From Pseudopyrenochaeta lycopersici (lineage: Eukaryota; Ascomycota; Dothideomycetes; Pleosporales; Pseudopyrenochaetaceae), in contig NHZP01000028.1 in the NCBI GenBank assembly GCA_003313425.1, forward strand, positions 558,001-622,000: a stretch of DNA of 64,000 nucleotides, written 5' to 3'. Shown here in pieces: positions 44,886 through 56,485 of this stretch. The notes beneath the pieces were generated by a model that worked only from the letters and a program-made list of their open reading frames with translations, did no database searches and was not told where the DNA came from. Each line of letters starts with the position of its first letter. The stretch's first letter is position 1. The position numbers and the translations under genes were made by a program.

Positions 44886-45240
44886 GAAGGATAAATTGTT
44901 GTTGAAAGACGTGTTCGCGCAAAGTCACACGCTTTGTCACGACAGCAGAACTCAGTAGATGGAAATCGGTTTCAGATGAATATTGACCACTCAATGTTAG
45001 TGAAGCCCGTATTCATAATCTGGAAGCAGGACTGAACTAACAGCGAGGACATGGAGAATATTCTCTGAGCTAGCCGTTTCAACTGTGCCTGCTAGACAGA
45101 GAAAAAGTCGTGGACAAGGCGTAGATAGGGCGTGGATAGGGCGCGGTTTCGGACCCCGCTCTGACATTTTTGCCACTGACGCGCATTTTTGCTTTTTGTG
45201 ATATGATTTGTCAGAATCGGACCGTACCGATCCATGCGCG
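44886..45240. other. CGS-like gene promoter and hAT fragment flank
   Basis: No coding region. Imperfect repeats GTAGATAGGGC / GTGGATAGGGC lie at about 45121-45143. Confidence 0.4.
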
Positions 45241-46193
45241 TCATCCGCCCATCACTTTACGTGGTACCTTTGTGTTAGGAAGTTGAGCTGTATGCCACCG
45301 GTTTCGCCTCTGAGGACTTGCATACGTCCAGACGATGAGGTTATGAGCTTTGCCCACCGGTCCAGTTCTTCTCCACTGCCTCAATTCTTCCTTCAAGTTC
45401 GCCGGTACTGAGTCGTCGAGCTCAAAGAGATTCTCGTCAAAGCCAAACAAGAGATGGCGAGCGATGAGGTTGAAAATATGGCCTGCACAGCGCAGGCGAC
45501 GCTCATTCGGATCGAAATCAAACTCATCTGCAATGAACTGCATCGCTGTATCGTTATTCCGAGCGTTGTCTAAAACGAAGAAGCCTAGCTTGTCTTGGAT
45601 GCAGAAATCCTTGATCACCCGGATAACCTGCTCTGCAACCTCTGCACCTGCATGGGAGTCAGATTGCTCAGGTATCGCAAGAAGGATAGATTGGGACTCA
45701 AACTTTATATTGATATAGTGAGCAACGATGCCGTTCAGGGAGATATAATTGCCAGATGTCCAGAGGTCAAAAGAGATATGAATTTTGCTAACAGCATTCT
45801 GGAGCTCTTTTCTGACTGTTGCCTTATGAAGTCCATATCCTTTCAGAATCCAGTGCCTTACAGTTGGTCCGCAGGGTATTGCATCTCTTGCGCGCGGTGA
45901 GAGATAAGTGACAAACTGGCGGAAAGCTTCACTGTCAACTTGCCGAAACGGTACGTTATCATAGACAATCCACCGAATAAGAAGCTTCTGAAAAGTACCC
46001 TCATCGAACGCCAATGCTAACTTATTCAGGATTGCTTGCTCACGAGGCTCATTAGCATTTAAGCCTGCTGGTACGGACGTACCCTTCCGCTCGAACGGTA
46101 CAATCTCCTTCTCGTCATTGAAGGTTTCGCCATGAACTTGGCGGATATGTTTTGTTACATTCGCACTTCCACGCTCAATATTGTAGTGGTGCT
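45241..46193 (-). pseudogene. hAT transposase fragment (BED finger remnant and catalytic core)
   Basis: The frame is open right from the gypsy LTR border: YNIERGSANVTKHIRQVHGE (end of a BED zinc finger), then LRGYGLHKATV-like region, KIHISFDLWTSGNYISLNGI, FVLDNARNNDTAMQFIADEF and RRLRCAGHIFNLIARHLLFG, the hAT catalytic segments with their Asp and the C-x-x-H. It ends prematurely at RKVMGG, so the dimerisation domain is missing, and the N-terminus is cut off by the gypsy element. Confidence 0.8.
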
Positions 46194-46380
46194 TGTGAGC
46201 GGTCTCTAGTAACTGGATTCCAGCTATCTAGTCCGGATGCTATCTACAACCAAGATGGGAAGAAAAAGGGGAGGATTAAGTGCCACGCGAGGTTATAAAG
46301 TTCACGAGCGCGAGCCACCCGCACGAGCCGTATATCTGTGCGCGATGGCGCAGCCTCGGACATAGGCCTAGCCCGTTACA
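46194..46380 (-). repeat. 3' LTR of the gypsy element (187 bp)
   Basis: On the minus strand it begins TGTAACGGGC directly after the pol stop codon and ends GACCGCTCACA. It contains CTTTATAACC, a TATA-like box, about 40 bp before ATCTTGGTTGTA, the likely transcript start (see findings). The last 41 bp are repeated at 51266-51306. Confidence 0.78.
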
Positions 46381-49300
46381 TTACTCCCCTCCTCCCTTTT
46401 TGCGCGTCTTCGTCCATAGCTTCCAAGCATCAGTCATGCGCACATTCTCGACTGGCTCCCAGGTTGGATTCGTATAGTCAACCCACTTCACACGTGCTTC
46501 CTAGAAGTATCTCCGGCCCCGTTTTGTAGTCCTTTCGTCTAGTATTCGCTCAACTAGCCAGGCTTCCTCCCCATCGATAAGTAAGGGGCCTGGTTGGCTG
46601 TCCCCGACCTTCTGAGATGGAAGGGGATCATCTGGTACAGGTCGTAGTAGGTCGACGTGGAAAACGGGATGTATCCTACCAGGGACATCGAGCTGATATG
46701 AGTGGGAGTTAACTTGTCGTACCACTCGGTACTTGCCGTGCAACCAATCTAGCTTCTTCGAGGGTCTTGTTGTTTTGACATTCCTAAGGTTGAGAAATAC
46801 CCAGTCTCCCTCCTTGTAATGCGGCGCTGCTGTTCTGGTTCTGTTTGCCTGGTGTTGTTGTTTCTCCTGTGCCATAGCTATTGCAGCCTGGGCCCATTCT
46901 GTCGCTTCTTGAAGTCTTTTGAGGAAATCTTCTGCTAGCACTTCGCCATCCTTCTTCGTTCGGTGCTGGATTGTGCGCTCTTCCACGAGTTGTATCGGCT
47001 CGTTATGATATCCGTGCATGAAGAAAAAAGGGCTTAGTCCAGTAGAGGATGACTCCCGATTGTTGATCGCTCCCATGATAATAGGTAAGAGTGTCGACCA
47101 GTTCTCCTGTGTGTAGGTTGCCCAAATGCGAATCATTTTCTCAATCTCCTGGTTCATCCGTTCGGTGGCGCCGTCGGTCTGCGGGTGATAAGCAGTCGAT
47201 AGACGCTGTTCAATATTCAGGAGCCTGCAAAAATATATCCATAGATCGCTGACAAATTGAGGGCCTCTGTCGCTCGTGATTGCGGTTGGGATGCCATGGA
47301 CCGGGTAGTGGCGCTCAAAGAGCCTTTGTGCAACTGCTTCGGCAGAGAGATCGTGCATGCTCTCTAGTTCCACTCCTTTCGTAAGTCGATCTGTCACAAC
47401 CATGCAGCTCGAAGCGTTGTTTCGTCCTGATGACGGCAAGTCGGTGATAAAGTCGATAGAGATTTCCCCCCAGACACGTTCGGGTATTGGCATCGGCTTG
47501 AGGAGGCCCTTCTTTGTCTCCCTCCATATAGTGTTTCTCCCGCACACTTCGCAGTTTCGAACAAATTGTCGCACGTCACTCGCAGCACCCGACCAAAAGA
47601 ACTGCCTTGATAAGATTGCGTAGGTGAGATCTCTCCCAGGGTGTCCAGTAATATGCGAGTCGTGGATATTTTGAATGATCTGGGTGCGTAGTGGTTCGCA
47701 ATTTGGGATCCAGATCCTTCCTCGAAATCGTAGCAAACCTCTCTCGTCCACGGAGCATTCCGCCATGCTTACGGATTTCTCTTTCTGCAGATCTACTGGA
47801 AGGTTTCTCTCTTTGCGTATTACCAGGGTAGTGAGCTCTTGGTAGGGCTTATCCTGCTGTCGACTCTTATGCCATAGTTCTTGCATTTGGTCGTCTTCGA
47901 ACAGGCGTACACTCTTCGCAAAATCGATATTGGTTAACGATGAGGCGAGCGATAGGACTTGAGTGTTCCTGAGGTGCTTATTCTGAAAGAGCCGTTTGAA
48001 CCGAGATCGGAGGCGTTCGTCGTCATAGTTGGCGGGCAGGTCCTGTTCTCGTCGTGACAATGCGTCGGGCTTGCCCATCATCTTTCCGGGTTTCCATTCG
48101 AGAGTGAAGTTGAACCTTGAGAGGAATTCTGACCAACGCACTTGTCTCTCGGATAGCTGTCTCTCAGTATAGAAGTGTTTCAGGTTCTTATGATCTGTCA
48201 AGACAGTGAAGTGCTTAACCATGTGTAACTCTGGCTCCCAGGCTTCCAAGCAACGAACGATGGCAAGGAGCTCCTTATCATGGATTGGGTAGTTGGCTTC
48301 CGTTGGCGAGTGTTTCTTTGAGTAATAAGCAACAGGTTGCCAGTTACCGCTCTTGCCTTTCTGTAGGAGAAGGCCACCAGTCGCGTGTCCTGACGAATCT
48401 GCTTCCAGTAAGGTCTCCTCCTCTGGGTCGAAATGAGCCAATATTGGTGCCGTGATGAGGAGCTCTTTGATCTTCTCGAACGCTTCCAGACAAGCTTCGT
48501 CCCATCGGAAGGGGACGTCCTTTCTTGTTAGATTAGTGAGGGGTTCAGCGATATCGGAGAACTCTGGTATAAAAGCTCGGTAAAAGTTGGCGAATCCAAT
48601 AAACCCTCGTACGGCCTTCACGGACGATGGCGTGGCCCAATCACGTATGGCGGCAATCTTGTCGGGGTCAACTCGTATTCCGACTTCTGCCTCAATAATG
48701 TATCCAAGGTATTTGACTCTCTTAGTTTCGAACTCACACTTGTCAATATCAATCTGGAGTCCGGCGTCCATCAGACGTTGAAGGACTCTTCCAACCTTCT
48801 GCCGGTGGTCTTGGAGAGACCCTGAGGAGTAAATCAGGATGTCGTCGATGTATGCAGATACAAAGTCGTCCAAGTAATCCTGCAGAACACTATTTATATA
48901 CCGCTGAAAGGCAGCGGGTGCTCCTGTTAATCCAAAAGGAACTACGCGCCATTCGAACAATCCGTATCTCGTCCGGAAGGCTGTTTTCCATTCTTCTCCT
49001 TTCGCTAGTCGAATCTTGTGGAATGCTGCAATGACGTCAAGCTTCGTGAACCATCGCACTTTCGCCACATTTCTCAACGTCTCAGTGAACAACGGGAGCG
49101 GGTAGCGGTCCTTCTTGGTGATGTTGTTCAGGCCACGATAGTCTACGCAGAATCGGATTCCTCCTCCGGGCTTCTTGACCATTAGCACTGGTGCGGCGGC
49201 GGGCGAGTTGCTGGCTCGAATAAACTCCTTGTCTAACAGCTCGGTGAGTGTCTTCCTTAGTACAAGTAGCTCTTCTCGGCCCATGCCATAAAGAGGCCCC

Positions 49301-50019
49301 CAGGGGATCGTCTTTTCGGATCCGTTCTGGTCTTTCTCAATCTCAATATGCAGATCGACACCCTTCCGATGAGGTGGTAGCTTCTCAGCCAGGAACCGAT
49401 CAAAAGCCTTCAACCACTTGTGGTAGTGAGGTGGCAGTTTGACCTTAGGGTCCGATCGTTTGCGTGGCTTCAGAGCTTTCTCGATATCTGCGATCGAGAC
49501 AGCGTATACTCCTGTATCAAGATTGATACCTTCCTGTCGGTTCTTCCTACGATTTCTTCTCACTTCGGCCATAAACGCGGTAGCCATGAGTTGTGCAGCC
49601 TTGAACTGGGATGGCCTACAGAGCGTCTTCTTGCGGTTCCAAACGCGGATGCCCGACACGCCAATGTCCAAGCAGCCTCGTCTTGTGGAGATGGTGACAT
49701 CAGCATCTTCTAGCCATGGGTTTCCGAGGATTAAGTCGTACGTGAGGCCTGGGACAACGTAAAAGAAGACGCGCTCCTGCTGGTGTCCATCTATATCGAT
49801 TGAGGCGTAAGTAATGGTGTTTATGATTGTCGTTGGTTCTGCGTTCTTCCCCGCGGCTCCTTCTAATCGGCGCGGTCCTATCTTCAACGATGGCAGTCTC
49901 AGAGATCGAAAGAGTTGTTCGCTCATGGCGGAGTAGCAAAGGCAGCCTGAATCCACGAGTCCGGTAACAAAGTCAGTTCCATTAAGTCTAACATCCACTA
50001 AAAAGGGGTCACCGTCCAT
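46381..50019 (-). CDS. pol: Ty3/gypsy pol polyprotein (one nonsense codon before the chromodomain)
   Basis: Domains in order: retropepsin (TGLVDSGCLCYSAMSEQLF), RT (TKLDVIAAFHKIRLAKGEEW and catalytic SAYIDDILIYSSGS), RNase H (LEADSSGHATGGLLLQKG, LTDHKNLKHFYTERQLSERQ), HHCC zinc domain (HDSHITGHPGRDLTYAILSR, CEVCGR), integrase core with Asp in EISIDFITDLP, Asp in ITSDRGPQFVSDLW and Glu in TERMNQEIEKMIR, an integrase C-terminal barrel, and a chromodomain (ARVKWVDYTNPTWEPVENVR). TAG at 46503-46501 separates RRGRRYF from EARVKWVDY; a C-to-T change of CAG would explain it. Without the stop the protein reaches 46381. The rest of the frame is open for 1172 codons, so the copy is young. Confidence 0.9.
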
Positions 50020-50067
50020 CTTTGCTCTTCCTGCCTCTTTCCATTCTCTCTGAGCTGCCGCGTGGTC

Positions 50068-51222
50068 CTATTGCTCTTCGTCTGCTTCCTCCATCTCGTC
50101 TTCAACTGCGGCGCTTGTAACTGCGGCGCTTGATGCGACTTTGACGCTGGCGTACGTTGGCCGGATAGCGGCTGCTAACGGGCATGTTGCTATTCGGCAT
50201 TGGCTGCGACCGCAGCGAAGGCAACGTCCTTCGCGGCGTCGGGCGTCGATCTCTTCCTGACCAACCCACTTTGCCCGCTTCCCAAGTAGCTCTTGGTCCT
50301 CCGGACGCTTCGACGGGTGTCCGTTTACATTATCCTTGTTGCGGAAGCGAATGGCATTCACCTGTGTTGGGATCGGTGGCGTTGGTTCCCATTCCATCAT
50401 GTCTTCTCGGCCAACTTGCGTGGCAACATTGCTGCCGGCGGTTGCTGTCGATACGAGGGTTCGGGCGTTTCCGGTAGTGCCCCCTTTTTTCGTCCACTGG
50501 CCATATAGCTCCATATTGTTGCTTAGACTTGCACACTTCTGAACGAATTCCATGTATGTGTGGTCATCGCTTCCTGAGGAGTCAACAAGCTTGTCTTTCA
50601 TCTTGCTGTTAAGCGCGTTGCGCAGATAGGATATTTTCGCGTCGTCATCCCATCCTTCTGCGTTAGCGTTGGCTATCTCCTTCTCGAACCGGGGGTAGAA
50701 GGATATGAAGGTCTCATCTTCTTTCTGGCGGATGGAATGCAGGTTCTGGATTGCTTTTTGTTTCCGATTGCGCTCGCCGTAGAGTAGGTCAAGACGGTTA
50801 AGAAGTTCGTGAGGGTTTGGAGACTCTTGCTTGATTGCTAACTCATAGTACGTAGTGACGTTGACTTTTGCTGTTCCTTCGAGACGCGCATAAATATAGC
50901 GTAGTTGGGTCCTCGGGTCCCCGATGGCTTGCGCGTCTGCTTCGATCTTACCTTCCATCTCCAGCTTCCATCCTCGCCATTGTGATTTGTTACCGCCGAA
51001 CATGGGGGGGTGTGGAAGGCGCGGCTTCGCAGTTACCGGGGTGGGTTCAGACGACGGCGTTGGGGCGGTAGTGGCATGTGGTGTGAATTCGGGCGTGCTG
51101 AGTGGCTGCTGTGACTGCGTTTCCAGCCTGATGCTTATGTCGTCGAGTTTAGCGAATAACTGCTGGACCAATTGGTCCATGTTATTAAGCCGCATATTGA
51201 CGTCTTCGGTGGGTTCCGGCAT
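50068..51222 (-). CDS. gag: Ty3/gypsy gag protein
   Basis: A 384-residue frame with MPEPTEDVNMRLNNMDQLVQ coiled-coil start, a Pro/Thr linker, the capsid region LIYARLEGTAKV-like and ATNAKISYLRNALNSKMKDK, and a zinc knuckle CLRCGRSQCRIATCPLA in which the usual His is Cys (C-x2-C-x4-C-x4-C). It stops with TAG at 50070-50068 and the pol frame continues in the same phase, so gag and pol are divided only by this codon. Confidence 0.85.
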   Translation of the reverse strand: MPEPTEDVNMRLNNMDQLVQQLFAKLDDISIRLETQSQQPLSTPEFTPHATTAPTPSSEPTPVTAKPRLPHPPMFGGNKSQWRGWKLEMEGKIEADAQAIGDPRTQLRYIYARLEGTAKVNVTTYYELAIKQESPNPHELLNRLDLLYGERNRKQKAIQNLHSIRQKEDETFISFYPRFEKEIANANAEGWDDDAKISYLRNALNSKMKDKLVDSSGSDDHTYMEFVQKCASLSNNMELYGQWTKKGGTTGNARTLVSTATAGSNVATQVGREDMMEWEPTPPIPTQVNAIRFRNKDNVNGHPSKRPEDQELLGKRAKWVGQEEIDARRREGRCLRCGRSQCRIATCPLAAAIRPTYASVKVASSAAVTSAAVEDEMEEADEEQ

Positions 51223-51265
51223 ATCGCTGGTTCGGGTCTTTGGCGGCTGTGCGATCTTGGTTGTA

Positions 51266-51306
51266 TGTGAGCGGTCTCTAGTAACTGGATTCCAGCTATC
51301 TAGTCC
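51266..51306 (-). repeat. 5' LTR remnant (41 bp) and adjacent primer site
   Basis: Matches the last 41 bp of the 3' LTR. Immediately downstream on the minus strand lies TACAACCAAGAT (51265-51254), exactly complementary to ATCTTGGTTGTA inside the 3' LTR (46256-46245). Confidence 0.75.
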
Positions 51307-51574
51307 TACATGGCAGCGAACCGACAGGATCCAACTGAATCATGCCCGCTTGCAGCTTAGTCCCGGTTTCCGGTTGAACCGCTAACCTTATTTGGTTAGA
51401 TCCCTGCGTCCCCTGAACTAGGAAGCCAGGGGGGCCTCCCCTTTCCTTACAACACAGCACTGCAGAACGTTACAATTGACAGACGATTGCTACTTCTATT
51501 ATACTTCTTACCAGCTGTTTGTATTCCTGCTAGTAATATGCAACTTTGATAGTACTCCTATGCGCTCCCCACGC
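51307..51574. other. Non-coding sequence between gypsy 5' end and MYND gene
   Basis: Includes CTTAGTCCCGGTTTCCGGTTGAACCG and a CCAGGGGGGCCTCCCC block. It could be part of another LTR that replaced the missing gypsy 5' LTR, but I cannot prove it. Confidence 0.35.
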
Positions 51575-53781
51575 CTATGGACTAATTAATATCTTACAAA
51601 TCCGCTTGTGTTCTCCCTCCGTCCAGTCCTTTATCTGGCATTCCTTCGAGCAGTACCTTGCAACCTTGCACTTACCGCATTTGAGAAGCGGCTGACCGCC
51701 CAACCCCTCCTTTCTATCGCATGTGAAACATCCCTCTTTGTCGAGGTTAAGGCTAGACATGCTCTGGGCAGTCTGTCTTACGGCTCCCTCTGTTAACAAA
51801 GCACCTAGGTCAACACTCTCATCTACAAACGGCACAGAGAAACATGGAGTAATCGCCGCACGAACGCAGAACTTCGCCACACTGTCCCAAAGAGGCACCT
51901 TGGGTTTGTAACTCTCAGGGAACTTCCCCAAGCCGCACGAGCACAAGAACTGCTCACCAGGCTTAGTGGAGAGTGGTATCGATGCGCTATTCACACTGTA
52001 CTCGCACGAGGCAACGTGCTTCCAGTCGCGACACCGCTCGACGAAGGTCGGTACCGCGTGCTTCCACAGTAATAGCTCGGCGTCGTCAACGAGGATCGAC
52101 ACAATGCCACTATTTTGTAGACGAGTTAGGAAGTTTGCAAGGCGAGGCACGAGTTGAGTCGTCAATGGTAACAGAGCTGCATCGATCGTGATACTCTGGC
52201 TTGCAAGATCGAGGCGTACCGATGATACGAAGATCAGCACTTGTATGCCACCGCCAGTGCGGTTATCAATGCCAAAGACGGTTTGTTGTGACGCACCGCC
52301 AATGCCAGCCATATGAGAGAACATGCTCAAGAGTGAGTCCTTGAAGTTGACTTGGGCGTCCTCGCAAGTGATGCTTAAAGCGCGATAACGCTCTCGTTTC
52401 GACCGCTCTCTCGCGGAAAACATAGCAGAGAGGTGTGTAGTCATCCACTCCAACTTCGAGCTCCTCGCGAGGTCGAGGATTGGGAGGCAGTCTAGGTTCG
52501 CGTAGGGTAGGCTTTCGAGGATTGGTGTGCCTTGCTGGAAGAAGACCGTGAAGGTTGAATCTGTACGACTCAACAACGACGCTGGTGATGCAACTACCGC
52601 AATGAACTCTACATAGCAGGATTTCCTTGCAATCCTTGTCTTGCCGCCGGACATGGTTAATGGCACAGGAAGCTGGATCTCCTGACAGAGTGATCTGGAT
52701 CCCATGTCAAGTTCAACCCGGAAAGGGGACAGCTGCTTTATATTGACGACAGCCCCAGAGCACAACAAGTCTTTACTATTTGTGGAAGCGAGGTCCATGT
52801 GGATATTAAGCTTAGACATCTGCGTGGCCTTGCTGTCCAACGATACATGAAAGCTAACCTTGGGTGCTTTGAGATCAGAGAGCCTTGTTATACTAGCACC
52901 GTACTGAACCAATTCGGCAGGAGCAGAGCCGTAGTCCTTTGGAGTGTCTGGCAACGGCGCATAGGCCTCTAGGTTGGGGGGACATACCGTAAGGAAGACG
53001 TCTTTGCCCGCAAGTACCGACTTGTGGATCTCAAGGAACATGCCAAGCTCGCCTGCCAGCATCATTGATGTCGGCGTCGACTTCAAACCAAAAATTACTT
53101 CGGTGGAGAGATCGGCGTAATATAGGACGATCCATGTAGGTACGAGAGTGGACACAATCAAAGGTCTATTCCCCTGCCACTCTTTCTGGTCCGACTCCAC
53201 ATGGATAGCGAAATCATCCGTGTATTCTATGCCAGTGGTTTGAATGTCCCCAAACCCCATCTGGAGATCTGGAAAGATGTTTTGCCGACCGTCATACGGC
53301 GATTGTAGCATAATGTGACAGATCGGGCTCCCGAATTTGGATGGCGATTTGTTCTGGAAGGCTGCCAGCTTATGGTGCGGGACGACAAAGGTGAGGAATA
53401 CCGTAGATTTTATGCTCTGCCAATGTCGAAGTGGACTGTCCTTCAAGTTTTCCCTTATTCCAGTCATGTCGGGTTCGTAGGACATCTCGGTCCGTAGTCC
53501 AAATAAGTGTAAGTGCGTATAGAGTTCTTGAATGTAGTGAGCGCCCATATTCAGTTGTTGGTCGTTCAACACCTTGTCGCAGAGAATTTGAATGAAATCA
53601 CCCCAATTTACACACTGTGCGTTTCTAATCAGGCGTAGGATAGCGGCCAAGCCAGCTCGAGTATACCGCTCATATTGGTTGCGGAATAATTGGATAGGGC
53701 CTGCCGAGAATCGATTCGACCAACTTTCGTCTTGAAACATCTGTAGGTACATATTATAGACGAAACATGCCAGCTCGTTCG
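51575..53781 (-). pseudogene. MYND zinc-finger protein, 5'-truncated by a hAT transposon
   Basis: About 730 codons are open from the transposon border (TANELACFVYNMYLQMFQDE) to the stop. Most of the protein is a large unassigned domain seen in fungal MYND proteins, some of which start with DUF4470. The C-terminal MYND finger is complete: CFTCDRKEGLGGQPLLKCGK, CKVARYCSKECQIKDW, EGEHKRICK with its eight Cys/His ligands. Related proteins are longer at the N-terminus, and no start region exists upstream because the hAT terminus abuts the frame. The gene is therefore decapitated; expression would need a promoter inside the transposon. MYND fingers mediate protein-protein contacts. Confidence 0.75.
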
Positions 53782-53934
53782 CAGTGCTGTAAACGATATT
53801 TCTTAACGATATAAGGGCTATATCGTTTAGTTAGTATCGTTAAGCTCGAATATCGTTTATATCGTTATCGTTAAGGATTGTTTAGTAATCGCACGCTATT
53901 CCTGAACAGGCAATTTGTAAAAGTTTTCCATTGT

Positions 53935-56199
53935 TTAGTCTACCTCTAGAACCTCATCGCCGCCGGCGTCTTCGAATAGGATCTGCTGAGGAAACGTAAT
54001 TTTAGCTCGAATCCAGCTCTTGAGGCACTCTGTGAGCTGTATCGTCGCCGATCCAAGGCAAAACCGTGTCCATGTGACCGTCCGACGAGCCCCAGAGAAG
54101 ATACGCTCTGGCTCAGCGCTCATAGCTGGAATTGAGAGTATATTAATTGCCATGTGGTGAAGGCGTGGATAATCCTTCTTCCGAGCTGGATCTAGCCACC
54201 AGTCTAATGCCGTCGTGCCTGAGGGCAGCGTCGTCTGAGCCTGATTAATAAATAATTCGAACTCGTCGGCGACAGGAGCGGCTAGCTTCATCTGGCCAGC
54301 AGCTAAGTCAAACGCAGATGGCTCAGCTGACTTGGGAGTGCTATAAGTAGTCGGTTGATCGTCAATCTGACGATTTGCGTACTCCTGCTCCGAGAGCTTT
54401 CTGACAGCCTTCAACGCCGGGTCTCTCCAACGCCGGGTCTCTCCAGCTCTTTCGCCAATTATCCTTGATATATTGTAGCCGGAATGAGGGATGGAGGAGG
54501 AGGGAGGCCGCGTAGACAGAGCTATCAGAAGTCATAGCGTAATATTTGTCGAACAAATACCAACTAGCCATAAGAGCTGTTAGATAACGTCCTTTGTTGA
54601 GTGACTTAGCACGGTCCTGCGCATGAATCGTCAGATCTAGTCAAAATAGCTCGTTTGACGTACCATTTCGTTATTAAACACCTTTATTATAATATCCATA
54701 GTATAAGCGACTTGATCAATCGTCGCCTTATCGCCCTGGGTAAGCTCAGTCGCGCGGTTGAAGGTGCTGAGGAAGTTGTACGTGTCGTTGAGCACTTGCC
54801 AATCGTCAGCATCCAGCTGATCCTCTCTCAGATCGTCGATATGGCGTTGACAGTAGATGGTAATTGCCATTCTAACATCCTCCTCGCGTGCGACGGCGAT
54901 GACCTTGTACCAGCTGTTCCATCTGGTGGCGTTTTCCTGAGGAATCACGCGGCCCTTGGCCAGCTTCTTGAACTCATTGTACCGTGCATCTGACGCTCGG
55001 AAGTGGACCTCAATATTGTGAAGTTTTCCGAGAGCACCTTGTGCCCTCCACGTTGCTGCCTCCGCAGAGCTCAAGCGTGAGACAAGGTGCTCTTCTACGC
55101 CATCTTGATTATCACTTTGCATCTGTCGAGCAGCTTCCTTAACCGCCTCTTGGTCCTTTGCAAATAAGAAGGCTTGGGCAGCGAGGTTGAGGATGTGGCC
55201 AAAACACCTCATACGATAGTGAGCTGCTGGGTAAGATCCAAGCCCCGCCTTCGTCATCGCTTCTTCAACGAACCGCATCATCTTATCGTTAGCAGAGGCG
55301 TTATCGCTAACAACGTAGCCGAGCAGATGGAGGATTTCGTAAGAATTGAGTGTTCGAATAAGCGCGTCAGCCGTTTCCTGTCCGGTATGAGATTGGAGCT
55401 CAGGCAATGCGATCAGAGCCTTCTTGAGCTTGCCTTCGTCAACGAACTGTGCGCAGATAGCCATGAGGTTCTTCCGATTCGGTGAGGACCAGCAGTCCAC
55501 AGCAAAGTGAATCTTGTACCCAGAGCGCTGGAGCTTTGATTTAAGGATATTCCGATGGGCGACGTAAGACTTCTTTATTAACTTTGGAAGAGTACCGCGC
55601 GACTGGAGCAGTTGACCTCTAACTGCCGGGTTTGTAGCATTTAGTAAGTCCTCTAGCTCTGGCCATTCGACGGCGCTGATAGGGAGATTTCGCACAGTAA
55701 TGAGCCGGACGAGAGCCTCGTTAAAGCGCTCTCGATTAATAACGTCACCCATCCTCTGCTGAGCGACGCGCTCCTTCTGCGCGCTCATCTTCGACGGAGT
55801 TGCTGCAAAGCTTCTTTTAGGAGGACTGTCTGCAGCTGACGCTGCCGCCAGCTTCTTTTCCTCCGGTTTCTGGATTCCATAGGTAGACTTAAGGTGCGCC
55901 CACGCTGACTCGGAGTTGGTATACCGTCTTGAGCAGAGCTTACAGTAATAGTAGAGCCCAGATCCGTGGTGTATCGCCTCTCTATCCTCTTCCCTGCCTT
56001 CACGACAGTATAGCCAGATATCCGACCGAGTTATCCGCCGTTTGCGCTTAGAAGAGGAGGATTCTGAGGTTGTTAGCGATGAACTGGCGGCGGCAGACAC
56101 CTGAGAGGCAGAGTCGGATGGCCGTAAGTTAGATACCTCATCCATGTCCATGTTGGAGAGGGCACTAGACACCTCGGAAGCAACCTCAGCGTCAGCCAT
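53935..56199 (-). pseudogene. hAT transposase with two frameshifts
   Basis: From ATG 56199: an acidic N-terminus, BED-like finger (YYYCKLCSRRYTNSESAWAH), RNase H-like catalytic segments (KIHFAVDCWSSPNRKNLMAI, GYVVSDNASANDKMMRFVEE, RMRCFGHILNLAAQAFLF, NATRWNSWYKVI). After a 1-nt shift near 54640 it continues LTIHAQDRAKSLNKGRYL and ASWYLFDKYYAMTSDSSVYA. A 16-bp tandem duplication shifts the frame again before the dimerisation domain (AINILSIPAMSAEPERIFSG). Otherwise complete. Confidence 0.85.
54412..54443 (+). repeat. 16-bp perfect tandem duplication in hAT transposase
   Basis: CAACGCCGGGTCTCTC is present twice in a row. It shifts the frame between KSWRDPAL and KAVRKLSEQE. Confidence 0.9.
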
Positions 56200-56485
56200 A
56201 GTATAGACAAAAGCACTTAAATCAGGATAGAACAATGACTTTTTAGTGTTTAAGAACAAATTTAAACAGGTAAGCACTCTGTGCGGGGTCGGTAATGCAG
56301 CTATCTGGCTAATTTGGCAGGGATTGACATTGAACGGGCCCCTGCTCGAATGCTACTATTTATATATATATATCGTTAAGGCCTAACGATACCGATATCG
56401 TTAGAATCTATATCGTTAGTTAACGATAACGATATCGGTATCGTTATCGTTAAGCCTTAACGATACCATATCGGTTACAGCACTG

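Larger units (their letters stand above)
46194..51306 (-). mobile_element. Chromodomain Ty3/gypsy LTR retrotransposon, nearly complete
   Basis: Minus-strand order: truncated 5' LTR (51306-51266), gag, TAG, pol with protease, RT, RNase H, integrase and chromodomain, then a 187-bp 3' LTR (46380-46194). It was inserted into the BED-finger part of a hAT gene on its 3' side. The 5' LTR keeps only the last 41 bp, joined to unrelated sequence, so the target duplication cannot be seen. Confidence 0.88.
53782..56485 (-). mobile_element. hAT transposon (2704 bp), inactive
   Basis: It starts CAGTGCTGTAAACGATAT and ends with the inverse of CAGTGCTGTAACCGATAT. Both subterminal zones consist of many TATCGTTA / TAACGATA units. 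A minus-strand hAT transposase fills the interior. The 8 bp outside the two ends differ (CTCGTTCG left, AGCTCAAT right), so the flanks do not derive from one simple insertion. Confidence 0.85.

Noticed and set aside
56340..56460. Dense TATCGTTA repeats considered as a replication origin or telomere-like array
   Set aside because: The same units occur at the other end of the hAT element, as expected for subterminal transposase-binding repeats.
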